This document shows, in pieces, positions 10,206 to 18,363 of a stretch of DNA of 36,802 nt (the stretch's first letter is position 1; each line of letters begins with the position of its first letter). This DNA is from Planctomycetota bacterium (lineage in GTDB: Bacteria > Planctomycetota > UBA1135 > GCA-002686595), in the NCBI GenBank assembly GCA_026692705.1, contig JAPLOE010000122.1, forward strand, positions 1 to 36,802, in the 5' to 3' direction. The position numbers were made by a program, and so were the translations under genes. The notes beneath the pieces were generated by a model. It made no database searches, was not told the DNA's origin, and was given only the letters and a program-made list of their open reading frames with translations.

Positions 10206-10982
10206 ATGGAACCCAGCCGCGCAGGATCCCGCCGCGAGACGTTGCTGCTCGCCTCGCTCGCCCTGTTCACGGGCTTCTTCGTGGCCGCGAACTTCCTCGG
10301 CAACAAGCTCTGGGAATTCACGCTGTTCGGGCTCGCGCCGAAGCACCTCGGCCTCGACGGCGAGACGTTCGTGGCGACGGCGGGCATCCTCGCCTTCCCG
10401 CTGACGTTCGTGCTGACCGACATCGTCAACGAGTACTTCGGGCGCCGCATCGTGCGTTCGTTCACGTGGCTCGCGATCGCGGTCAACCTCGTGCTGCAGC
10501 CGGTCGTCGTCGCATCCGCGGCGGCGCCGACAGTGAGCTTCACGCCGGGGCTCGACTCGGAGACCGCGCACCGCGCTTACCAGATCGCCTTCGGCGCCAC
10601 GTGGACGATCACGATCGCGAGCCTCGTCGCCTTTGCGGTCGCGCAGTTCGTCGACGTCGCGGTGTTCTCGTGGCTGCGCCGTCGCACCGGGGGCAAGATG
10701 ATCTGGCTGCGCGCGCAGGGCAGCACGGTCGTGAGCCAGCTGCTCGACACGCTGCTCGTGATCTACCTCGCGTTCTACGTGCTGCCGGCGCTCGCGGGTG
10801 ACCCGCACATGGACGCGGGCGCGGCGGGACGCATCGCGCTCACCAATTACGTCTACAAGTTCGCGCTCGCGGTGGTGATGACGCCGCTCCTGTACTTCGC
10901 GCGCGGGCTCGTGGTGGCGTGGCTGGGCAAGGACGAGGCGTTGCAGCTCGCCAACGAGGCCCATCCGCAGGATCCGCACTAG
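10206..10982 (+). CDS. yhhQ: Queuosine precursor transporter, YhhQ/VUT family
   Basis: 258 residues from the ATG at 10206; the frame stays open upstream to 10152, but the extra residues are Arg-rich and unlike the family. Family hallmarks (COG1738, Vut_1) are ANFLGNKLWE early in the protein, TAGILAFPLTFVLTDIVNEYFGRR in two parts around residues 57-80, and FVDVAVFSWLRRRTGGK with LRAQGSTVVSQLLDTLL in the second half. About six hydrophobic segments are present. The family imports 7-cyano-7-deazaguanine or related queuine precursors for tRNA modification; no other queuosine gene is in the window. The gene is followed 18 bp later by a large membrane-protein gene on the same strand. Confidence 0.9.
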   Translation: MEPSRAGSRRETLLLASLALFTGFFVAANFLGNKLWEFTLFGLAPKHLGLDGETFVATAGILAFPLTFVLTDIVNEYFGRRIVRSFTWLAIAVNLVLQPVVVASAAAPTVSFTPGLDSETAHRAYQIAFGATWTITIASLVAFAVAQFVDVAVFSWLRRRTGGKMIWLRAQGSTVVSQLLDTLLVIYLAFYVLPALAGDPHMDAGAAGRIALTNYVYKFALAVVMTPLLYFARGLVVAWLGKDEALQLANEAHPQDPH

Positions 10983-11000
10983 CGCGGTATCTTTTTTCCG

Positions 11001-13070
11001 ATGTCGAGCCCGGCCACCGCTGAAACGACGCGCCAAGATTGGAAATGGAAGGCGCGCGCGTTGCTCGTCGCGTTCGCGTTCGTCGCGTACTGGTCCGCGC
11101 TCGGAGGCGACTACGTGCTCGACGGCGCGATCGTCGTCCGCGACAACCCGCTGCTCGAGCCGTTCGAGCCGCTGCGCATCGCGGGACTCGACTGGTGGGA
11201 AGGCACGGGGCGACCGGGCGGACTGTACCGGCCGGTTCCGCTGGTCCTGCTCGGGGCCCTGAAGGCGCTCGGGCCGGGAGCGATCGCGTTCGTCAACGTC
11301 ACGCTGCTCGGGTTGCTCGCGGTGCTGCGTTTCGAGCTGCTGAAGAGGTTGCTCGCGGGCGACAGCAAGGCGGACACGATCGCGTGGCTCGCAGCGATGT
11401 TCGCGCTCGTCCATCCGCTCCACGCCGAGCTCGCGGGCGGGCAAGTCGGGCTCGCGGACAATCTTGCGAACGTGCTGACGACGGCGGCGGCGCTCGTCCT
11501 CGCGGGGCGACAGACGATGGGGAAGCTCGGTGCGGCCGCGGCGTTTGCAGCGCTGGCGGTGCTCTCGAAAGAGTCGGGAGTGCTCGTCGTGCCGCTCGCG
11601 CTGCTGTTCGAGCTCCTGCGCGAGACGCAGGAAGAGCGTGGGAAGCGCGTGCTGCGCGTGGGCCTCGCGACGGCGGGTGGGGTTGCGCTCGCGCTCGCGG
11701 TCCGTCTCGCGGCGATCGGGACGCTGGCGAGCGCGGATGACCCTGTTCACGCGGGATTTCCGCTGCTGGCGCGGCTCGCGTCGGCCTTCGCGGCCTTCTC
11801 GAGCTGGTCCCTCACGATCCTCGTCGCGCCCTGGAAACAGCTCGCGGTCGTCGGCTTTCAGGACGTGCCTCCGGCGGAGAGTTTCTCGGACCTGCGCGCG
11901 CTGGCGGGCCTCGCGGCGTTTCTCGCGTTCGGCGCGGGCGCGCTGTTCGCGTGGCGGCGCGGTGCACGCGGAGTTGCGTTCGGGCTCGCGTGGTTCCTGA
12001 TCGCGTGGCTCCCGACCTCGAACCTGCTCGTTCCGACCGGTGCGATCGCCGCTTCGCGCTTCCTCGCGCCGGGGCTGATCGGGCTGAGCCTGCCGCTCGC
12101 GTTCGTGCTGCAGCGCGGCTGGGAACCCGGCGCGCTCGCGCGTGCTGGCGCCGTCGTGCTCGCGCTCGGCTGCGGGCCTGCGCTCGCGTTCGTCGCGTGG
12201 AACGAGACGGCGGCGTGGAAGAACTCGCGCGCGCTGCTCGAGTCGCAGGCGGCGCGCGCTCCGCAGTCGGCCTACGAGCTGCTCGACCTCGCGCGTGCGC
12301 TCGAGAGCGAAGCGCCGGCGCGGGCGCTCGAGCTCTACGAACGGGCGCTCGCGACGACGGAAGCGCACGTGCCGGGCACCAACGTTCCGCCCGAGGACTT
12401 GCTCGAGAGCTACGTGCAGGCGGCACTCGGCGCCGGGCAGCTCGCGGAACGCGCGAACGACGTCGCGAAGGCCCGCACGCGCTACCGCACGGCGATCGAG
12501 ATCACGAAACGCGCCGAGACGGCCGCGAGCGTGCTGCCGTTCCGCGAGGATTGGTCGCGCCAGCGGCTCGTCGTGCTCGAGAAGGTCATCGCTCTCGACC
12601 TGCGCGAGATGCGCGAGGCGACCGGAGCGGAGCGCAGCGCCGCGCTCGAGCGCATCGCCGTCGATCTCGACGCCGCCGAAGCTCTGCGAGTGCGTTCTTC
12701 CGAGCTCGTGCGCTTGCGCGCCGTTTGGTTCGATCGCCAAGGCGACACGGCGGGCCGCCGCCGCGTCATCGAGGCCGCCTGGGCCACGGATCCCGGCGAT
12801 GCGCTCGTGCGCATCCTGTGGGCGAGCGAGCTGCGCCAGCTGGGTCGCGCCTCGGAAGCGCTCGGGCTCGAGCTCGAGGTGCTCGAGCAGCAGTTCGACA
12901 CCTACGATCGCTCGCGCGCTCTCGCCATCGCCCGCGAGGCCGCCACCGGCTCGGATCCGGCCCACTCCGCCCGCGGCCGTGCTCTCCTGCAACGCCTCGC
13001 CGCCCCCGGTCGCGCGGACGACATCTCCGCGGAAGCCGCTCGATTGCTCCGCTCGCTCAGTTCACGTTGA
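11001..13070 (+). CDS. TMTC-like GT-C membrane protein with TPR-like C-terminus
   Basis: 689 residues. The first ~410 hold about ten hydrophobic segments starting at residues 19-37. Early motifs, DGAIVVRDNP and GGLYRPVPLVLLG, match the acidic first loop and the Y-R-P element of TMTC/O-mannosyltransferase-like GT-C proteins. ALVHPLHAELAGGQVGLADN is the conserved 'HP-x-H-x-E' segment of the same group, and LSKESGVLVVPLALL follows. Residues ~410-689 are helical, Ala/Glu/Arg-rich and TPR-like. GT-C enzymes move sugars from polyprenyl-phosphate donors on the outer face of the cytoplasmic membrane; that role here is inferred, and the acceptor is unknown. The 18-bp spacing from the YhhQ gene suggests a two-gene transcript. 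Confidence 0.7.
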   Translation: MSSPATAETTRQDWKWKARALLVAFAFVAYWSALGGDYVLDGAIVVRDNPLLEPFEPLRIAGLDWWEGTGRPGGLYRPVPLVLLGALKALGPGAIAFVNVTLLGLLAVLRFELLKRLLAGDSKADTIAWLAAMFALVHPLHAELAGGQVGLADNLANVLTTAAALVLAGRQTMGKLGAAAAFAALAVLSKESGVLVVPLALLFELLRETQEERGKRVLRVGLATAGGVALALAVRLAAIGTLASADDPVHAGFPLLARLASAFAAFSSWSLTILVAPWKQLAVVGFQDVPPAESFSDLRALAGLAAFLAFGAGALFAWRRGARGVAFGLAWFLIAWLPTSNLLVPTGAIAASRFLAPGLIGLSLPLAFVLQRGWEPGALARAGAVVLALGCGPALAFVAWNETAAWKNSRALLESQAARAPQSAYELLDLARALESEAPARALELYERALATTEAHVPGTNVPPEDLLESYVQAALGAGQLAERANDVAKARTRYRTAIEITKRAETAASVLPFREDWSRQRLVVLEKVIALDLREMREATGAERSAALERIAVDLDAAEALRVRSSELVRLRAVWFDRQGDTAGRRRVIEAAWATDPGDALVRILWASELRQLGRASEALGLELEVLEQQFDTYDRSRALAIAREAATGSDPAHSARGRALLQRLAAPGRADDISAEAARLLRSLSSR

Positions 13071-13087
13071 GGCTGCGGTGCGCGTCC

Positions 13088-13141
13088 CGCGTTCCGTTGT
13101 TTGCCGGCGCGCTGCCGGCGAACGGACAGAGACGGAACGCG
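13088..13141. terminator. Nested hairpins between convergent genes
   Basis: The outer stem CGCGTTCCGT (13088-13097) pairs perfectly with ACGGAACGCG (13132-13141). The inner stem GTTTGCCGGC (13099-13108) pairs with GCCGGCGAAC (13114-13123) with one mismatch or wobble. It lies between the ends of the TMTC-like gene (+) and the sugar-dehydrogenase-like gene (-) and can serve both. Confidence 0.6.
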
Positions 13142-13169
13142 CGAGAACGAGCAGAGGCGCGGCGACGAG

Positions 13170-16100
13170 TCAGGGACAAACCATGACGCGCAACGCGTCG
13201 CTCAATCCGAAGTTGTTCGGCGGCGCGTAGCCGTTGTCGCGCGACCACCACTGGAAGTGCAGGACCTGGCCCGCGAGGAAGCCGTTGGAGGCGAAGAGCG
13301 TGTCGTTGAACGGCTGCGCGTAGGCGCCGGAGCAGTCGGTGCCGCTGGTCGAGCCGCCCGAGGACTGCACGGGCATGCGGCGAATCGGGACGCCGACGCA
13401 GCGCACGCCGGCGCCCAGCGGAGCGAAGGTCGCGCTCGTGCCCCACATGAGCAGGCCCTGGCGGTTGTTGATCACGTTCGAGGCGCGCACGACGAAGTCG
13501 TCGGGGGCGCCGAGCGTCGCCGAGCCGGTGGCGGAGATCACGGGGAAGCAGCCCTGGCTGTTCTGCAGCGCGAGGCAGTAGCGCGTGCCGAGGCAGTCGC
13601 ACTCGTCGGGGTTGCCGTTGAGGTCCGTGTCGGCGCTCGTGCCGGAGATCACGTCGCAGGCGTCGTCGACACCGTTGCCGTTGCAATCGATCGGCGTGCG
13701 GTAGTGGATGCGCAGCAGGTTGGCGCCGGTCGAGGGAGCGGAGCCGCCCTCGTCCGCGTAGAGGTCGGTGAAGTACAGGCCATCGGGGCCGGCCTCGAGG
13801 CCGCAGACGGTCGCGCGCCGGTAGCCGGAGTACTCGACGAACGGCAGCGGCCCGGAGAGCAGCGCTCCGTTGGCGTCGAGGATCCACTCGGTGATGCGCT
13901 TGCCCTGCGTGTTCTGGCCGCTCGCGTAGGTCGGGCCCGATTCGGTCACGAAGGCGTGGCCCCACTTGGAGACGGGGAAGCCGGAGCCGCCGAAGCTCTC
14001 GGGCTGGATGAACGCGAGGTTCACCGGGCCGGCGGCGGGGTTCCAGTTGTGCAGCGCGAAGTTCTGCATCGACGCGTCGCTGCCGTCCCACAGGTAGTTG
14101 CGGCCCATCACGATCTTCGCGAAACGGTCGACGCTCGGGCCGTTCTCGACCACGTACTGCGAGTTGTCCGCCGCGCGCCACTCGCCGCCGAAGGGGTTGC
14201 GCACGCCGTAGGCGTACACGTAGTCGCGCGACGTGATGCCGTCGAGCGCGTTGTAGAACGGGTTCGACGTCACCGGCGTGCCGTCGAGGTTGAGGCGCAG
14301 GATCTTGCCGCGGAACGAGTTGAGGTTCTGCGCGGTCGCGGCGTCGAAGCCGTCGCCCATGTGGCACAGGAGCGTGCCGTCGGGCAGCAGCGTCAGGTTC
14401 GAGATCTGGTGCGACTGGCCCTGCACTTCGCCGGGCATGTCGAGGATCGTCGTCGCGGTCGCCATCGTGCGGCCGCCGTCGCTGCTCGAGAAGCGCACGA
14501 GCTTGGGGTTGTGGTTCTGCGGCGAGCCCGCGGGCGCGTAGAGCATCGCCACGATCAGGTCGCCGCTCACGGGATCGACCGCGAGTCCGGTGACACCTTG
14601 CTCGCCGGAACCGGGGAATGCGCCTGTCGGCGGGAAGTTGAGCAGGCCACTCGCGTACTCGATCACCGTGCGGTTGCGCAGCACGGTCTTCACGCGGCCG
14701 TAGAGCTCGGTGACGTACAGGAACGGCGCCGTCGTCGGGCCCTGCGGGCTGACGCCGGGCACGAAGGCGATGTTGATCGGCAGCTGGAAGCCGGTCGCGA
14801 AGACCTCGACCTCGTAACCGGGCTGGCGCGCGCTCCACGGCGGGCTGGGCGAGCGCGCGAGCTGGTTGAACACCGGCTGCGATTGAGCGTTGGAAGCGAC
14901 GAACGCGGCCCCGCTCGTGGCGATCCACCACTGCGCGCTCGCGCCGGCGGCGAGCGAGACGGGCGGCAGGAAGATGCGGTGCGACTCGCAGTGGTCGTCG
15001 CGCAGCGTGAGGTCGGTGGCGGGCAAGGAGAGGCCCGAGGATCCGGCGATGAACCGCCCGCGGACGTCGGCGGGCGCCGCCAGTTCCGGGGCGTCGAAGC
15101 GCTGGTTGGAGAGGCCGTCGGCGCCGACGAGCTCGTACAGCAGGTCGCCGGCGGCGCCTTCGATCGCGAGGCGCGACGGTAGCGCGGCGAAGGGGAAGAT
15201 TGCGGGCGAACCGGAGCTCGAGATGCGCCACGTGGGCGGCGGAGTCGCGGCGACGTCCTCGAGCTCGAGCGCGAAGGTCTGCGTCGCGGCGCCGGTCGAG
15301 AACGTGCGCTGCGACCACGCGCTCCAGCGCGTCAGCGGATCGCCGCTGTCGTCGGAGTGGCGCACGCGCAGCACGTAGGCCGTCGACGGCAGGAGCTCGG
15401 AACGCCCCGCGTGCGAGTTCTCGAACGTTCCGTCGCCCAGGTGCGTGTGCACGCGCTCGACACCCTGGATGCAGAGCGTCGACCACACGCGCTGCGACGG
15501 GCTCGCGAGCCAGATCTCCCAGTCCGTGCAGAAGTGCAGGTTGCCCGCGTCGGGATCGGCGAAGGGCGCCGTCTCCATGTGCACGTCCGCGGCGTTGAGC
15601 ACGACGCCGTTGGTCGAAGGCTCGGTGATCGTCGGCGCGAACGGAGGCAGGTTGCCGCCGGTCGCGGGCGTCTCGTCGAAGGTCCAGTCGAGCAGGTCGT
15701 GCGCTTCCGCGAGGCCGCCGGTGGCGGCGGTGAAGCCGACCCAGGCCTTGCCGTTGTCGAGCGAGAGGACGGTGTCGAGCTGCAGCGGCGCGCTCGCGAC
15801 GGGCAGCGCGAGGTTGTCGACGTACACCGACAGCGTGCCGGCCGCGTAGCGGATGCGCGCGGTGTGCACGTTGCCGTCCGCGAAGTCGGGCACGGCGGTC
15901 GAGCTCGCGATCGAGAAGCTCTCGACGACGCTGTTCGCGCCCGGGCCGCCGGTGTGGACGCTGACGTGCAGGCCGGCGGGATCGTTGACGTTCGCGACCG
16001 AGCACGAGCCGTTCGAGAACGTGTCGAACTCGACCGCGAGGCTGTCGACGAGGCCGTGGTAGCCGAGCTCACACCCCGCGCCACCCAGTGGCGAGGCCGA

Positions 16101-16394
16101 GCCGTTCTGCAGCACGAACGCGAAGCCGTCGGCGCCGGCTGCAGCGCCGAGCTGGAAGCGGAAGGTCGTCTCGAAGCCCGTCGACACCGACTGCTTCGTC
16201 GTGGCCCACGCTCCGCCGGCGACGTTGCCGGTCGCGGGCACGAGGCGCAGCACGTTGCCGACGCGCGCGGCGGAACCGACGAGCGTCAGGCCGCTCGTGC
16301 TCGCGAAGTCGGGGAAAGCGAGGTCGGCGCGCGCGGGCGCGGCGAGGACGAGGGCGGCGAGCAGCAGCGGGAGCCGAGGGGCGAAGGGGGGCAT
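13170..16394 (-). CDS. Secreted lectin / sugar-dehydrogenase-like propeller protein with shared C-terminal domain
   Basis: 1074 residues from the ATG at 16394. Signal peptide 1-23 ends APARA. Residues ~27-241 look like an L-type (legume-lectin-like) domain: GADGFAFVLQNG, VDSLAVEFDTFSNG and KAWVGFTAATGG. Residues ~250-370 resemble fibronectin-like beta sequence. Residues ~526-905 match the glucose/sorbosone dehydrogenase (PQQ-type, six-bladed) propeller: GYEVEVFATGFQLPINIAF, YVTELYGRVK, GEQGVTGLAVDP, FRGKILRLNLDG and YAYGVRNPFG. A CNGNGVDDACD motif follows, typical of planctomycete secreted proteins and probably calcium-binding. Residues 939-1074 are the shared C-terminal domain. Its start overlaps the open frame of the upstream lipoprotein gene by 109 bp. 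Catalytic activity is uncertain; extracellular carbohydrate binding is the safest inference. Confidence 0.88.
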   Translation of the reverse strand: MPPFAPRLPLLLAALVLAAPARADLAFPDFASTSGLTLVGSAARVGNVLRLVPATGNVAGGAWATTKQSVSTGFETTFRFQLGAAAGADGFAFVLQNGSASPLGGAGCELGYHGLVDSLAVEFDTFSNGSCSVANVNDPAGLHVSVHTGGPGANSVVESFSIASSTAVPDFADGNVHTARIRYAAGTLSVYVDNLALPVASAPLQLDTVLSLDNGKAWVGFTAATGGLAEAHDLLDWTFDETPATGGNLPPFAPTITEPSTNGVVLNAADVHMETAPFADPDAGNLHFCTDWEIWLASPSQRVWSTLCIQGVERVHTHLGDGTFENSHAGRSELLPSTAYVLRVRHSDDSGDPLTRWSAWSQRTFSTGAATQTFALELEDVAATPPPTWRISSSGSPAIFPFAALPSRLAIEGAAGDLLYELVGADGLSNQRFDAPELAAPADVRGRFIAGSSGLSLPATDLTLRDDHCESHRIFLPPVSLAAGASAQWWIATSGAAFVASNAQSQPVFNQLARSPSPPWSARQPGYEVEVFATGFQLPINIAFVPGVSPQGPTTAPFLYVTELYGRVKTVLRNRTVIEYASGLLNFPPTGAFPGSGEQGVTGLAVDPVSGDLIVAMLYAPAGSPQNHNPKLVRFSSSDGGRTMATATTILDMPGEVQGQSHQISNLTLLPDGTLLCHMGDGFDAATAQNLNSFRGKILRLNLDGTPVTSNPFYNALDGITSRDYVYAYGVRNPFGGEWRAADNSQYVVENGPSVDRFAKIVMGRNYLWDGSDASMQNFALHNWNPAAGPVNLAFIQPESFGGSGFPVSKWGHAFVTESGPTYASGQNTQGKRITEWILDANGALLSGPLPFVEYSGYRRATVCGLEAGPDGLYFTDLYADEGGSAPSTGANLLRIHYRTPIDCNGNGVDDACDVISGTSADTDLNGNPDECDCLGTRYCLALQNSQGCFPVISATGSATLGAPDDFVVRASNVINNRQGLLMWGTSATFAPLGAGVRCVGVPIRRMPVQSSGGSTSGTDCSGAYAQPFNDTLFASNGFLAGQVLHFQWWSRDNGYAPPNNFGLSDALRVMVCP
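13173..13580 (-). other. Shared C-terminal domain, copy 3
   Basis: This codes for the last 136 residues of the lectin/dehydrogenase-like protein. Landmarks: YC, GC, GLLMWG, RCVGVP, R-x-x-x-Q, GG, CSG, FQWWSRD, LSDALRV and a terminal VCP. Confidence 0.8.
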
Positions 16395-18142
16395 TGCACA
16401 AGGCTACGCGGAACTCTCCCGACCGCCAGTCGCCTGCGCGCACGCCGCCGGAAACAGGCGCGGGAGGCCGCGACTTGCGTCGCGACCTCCCGCGTCTCCC
16501 TGTTGGGCCCCCGCATCTGGTTGGAGGCCGTCTCTCTGCTGAACAGCGCGTAGAGCTCGGACTCGGTGCTCGCCTCGTCGTCGAACACGCAGCCGGTCGC
16601 GAAGTTCACGGCGCAGTTGCCGAGCGTGACGTTGGTGGCGAACGGATCGTCGAGGCTCGACATCGTGACGTCGATCGAGTGCTGGCCGGAGAACGTGTTG
16701 GTGACGACGCCGCGCAGGCGGCCGGCGTGCACCTTGACGCTGGTGGCGGCGATCGTCGGGCTGTTGCCCGGTCCGCTGATCGCGCCCTTGACCTCGACCT
16801 TGATGCCGGTGACGAGCTGCGTGACGAGCAGGTCGGGCTTGCCCTCGGTGTCGAGGTACAGGCTGCCGTTGTTCGCGAGGTTGACGGTGATGTCGGTGTT
16901 GCTCGAGTTGACCGAGCCGCCGATGGCCGGATCGCTCGAGGAAAGGCGCATCGTGAAGCTCGCCGGGAGGCCGGCCACCGACGTGATGCGGCCCTCGAAT
17001 TCCGGGTGGCCGTCGATCTCGATGTGGATCGCGCGGAACGGCTCGGCCGTGAAGGTCGCGAACTTGCACTTCACGCGCTGGCCGTTGGCGAGCGAGGCCT
17101 CGGTCGTCGCGACGTCCTCGTCGAGGACGATCGCCGTGGTGGCATCGTCGTAGTCGACCTCGATCGAGAGCGGGTTGTTGAGCTGCGTCAGCACGGGCGA
17201 CGCGATGCTCGAGCCCTTCTCGATCTCGACGACCACGAGTTCGAACGTGTTCGTGGTGGTGTTGAGCCCCTCGATGCGTCCCTCGATCTTGACCGAGTAG
17301 GACTGCGCGCCGTCGTCGATCTCGACGCGGTTGGCGACCACCTCGCCGCCGACGAGGTCGCCGTGGACCTCGACGAAGGTCGTGTTGGGCGTGAGCGCCG
17401 TGAAGAAGGCGGTGGTGCTCGCGAAGGCGACGCCGTTGTCGTCGAGCAGCAGGGCACCCTGCGCGAGCGAGACGTTGATCTCTCCGAGCGAGATCAGGCG
17501 ATCGCCGTCGGCGAAGGCGTCGATCACGAACTCGCTCGCGGTCTTCGAGCGCACGGTGCCGCGGATCTCGTCGATGCCGACCGTCGCGCCGGCACCGCTC
17601 GTCAGGCGCGCCGCGCCCTGCGGGTCGAACGTGAGCGGCGGGGCCGAGACCGAGCCGGAGAGCGACTCGGCGAGGTTGATGTCGAGCAGCACCTGGCTGT
17701 AGGAGTTCGCGGAGATCGCCACGGGCGCCGGGAAGCGGATGTCGAAGGTCGTGGCAGCGTGCGTGACGCCCACGATCGCGCCCGACAGGTCGCGGGCGAC
17801 CGTCGACGAGGCGTCGATCGTCGCGCGCACGCCGCGGTAGGTGCCCGTCGGCAGGTTGATGCGGCTCGCCCAGCGCGGCGCGACTCCGGCGCCGATCAGG
17901 TCGACCGTGAAGTCCTCGTCGAGCACGTCCGTGCCCGGCGTGCCGGTCGCTTCGTCGATCAGCTGCAGCGCCTGCACCTTGACCTGGAACGAGAGCAGCT
18001 CGTCCACAGTCGCGTCGGTGAGGAGCAAGTCGGTGGAGGCCACCGAGCTTCCGCCGCCGCCTCCGCCGCCTCCGCCACAGGCAGGGGCAAACAGGGCCGC
18101 GAGAGCCAGCAAAGTCGTTGCAATAGTGGGACGGTTCAGCAT
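16286..18142 (-). CDS. Lipoprotein with DUF4382-like and DUF5666-like repeats
   Basis: I start at the ATG at 18142 (618 residues) because it gives a lipoprotein signal ending LFAPAC followed by nine glycines; the frame stays open upstream to 18298 without coding character. Residues ~30-190 resemble DUF4382: LLTDATVDELLSFQVKVQAL, LPTGTYRGVRATID and YSQVLLDINL. The rest carries repeated short beta units of DUF5666 type, such as VHGDLVGGEVVANRVEIDD and VEVKGAISGPGNSP. Such proteins are exported and anchored to a membrane; function is unknown. The final ~80 residues differ: codons become unusual (AGA, AGG, CGA, CTT, CAA), a strong hairpin lies inside (16459-16494), and the frame runs into the next gene. 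The natural end may be near 16510-16550. Confidence 0.75.
   Translation of the reverse strand: MLNRPTIATTLLALAALFAPACGGGGGGGGGSSVASTDLLLTDATVDELLSFQVKVQALQLIDEATGTPGTDVLDEDFTVDLIGAGVAPRWASRINLPTGTYRGVRATIDASSTVARDLSGAIVGVTHAATTFDIRFPAPVAISANSYSQVLLDINLAESLSGSVSAPPLTFDPQGAARLTSGAGATVGIDEIRGTVRSKTASEFVIDAFADGDRLISLGEINVSLAQGALLLDDNGVAFASTTAFFTALTPNTTFVEVHGDLVGGEVVANRVEIDDGAQSYSVKIEGRIEGLNTTTNTFELVVVEIEKGSSIASPVLTQLNNPLSIEVDYDDATTAIVLDEDVATTEASLANGQRVKCKFATFTAEPFRAIHIEIDGHPEFEGRITSVAGLPASFTMRLSSSDPAIGGSVNSSNTDITVNLANNGSLYLDTEGKPDLLVTQLVTGIKVEVKGAISGPGNSPTIAATSVKVHAGRLRGVVTNTFSGQHSIDVTMSSLDDPFATNVTLGNCAVNFATGCVFDDEASTESELYALFSRETASNQMRGPNRETREVATQVAASRACFRRRARRRLAVGRVPRSLVQCPPSPLGSRCCSPPSSSPRPRAPTSLSPTSRARAA
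16459..16494 (-). terminator. Strong hairpin inside the lipoprotein gene tail
   Basis: Sixteen-base arms (16459-16474 and 16479-16494) enclose a 4-nt loop. The single mismatch on the plus strand becomes a G-U pair in minus-strand RNA, so the structure favours the minus-strand transcript. It is followed in that direction by CCTGTTTCC. It lies about 65 bp before the start of the next minus-strand gene. Confidence 0.6.
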
Positions 18143-18363
18143 GGTCCTGACTTCCAATCTGTCCGTAGATTCAAACCTCGGGCCCCTTGGACGGGCGGAG
18201 GCGCGTCCGGGTGCCCCGAACTTTCGAGTTTTGGTCCTTTCGGAACATGGCCAGCCGTCCGTGAAGGTCCGGGCTCTCGGCGGCGATGGCGGTCCCACGG
18301 ACGCTCGCAGAATGTCTATTGCGGCATCTTGACAGGGCGCAATGCCCGTACGAGGATCCGGTC

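Noticed and set aside
10176-12992. A 938-codon minus-strand open frame opposite the transporter and TMTC-like genes
   Set aside because: Low-complexity Arg/Glu-rich sequence; the plus strand carries the conserved proteins.
18050-18075. Poly-glycine tract after the lipobox as a phase-variable repeat
   Set aside because: It is built of mixed GGC/GGA codons, so length changes would keep the frame; it looks like an ordinary lipoprotein tether.
18329-18357. TTGACA with GAGGAT 17 bp later, a possible sigma-70 promoter giving a leaderless MerR mRNA
   Set aside because: Only the -35 is good; the -10 matches three of six bases, and a GAGGA Shine-Dalgarno in the same place explains the sequence better.
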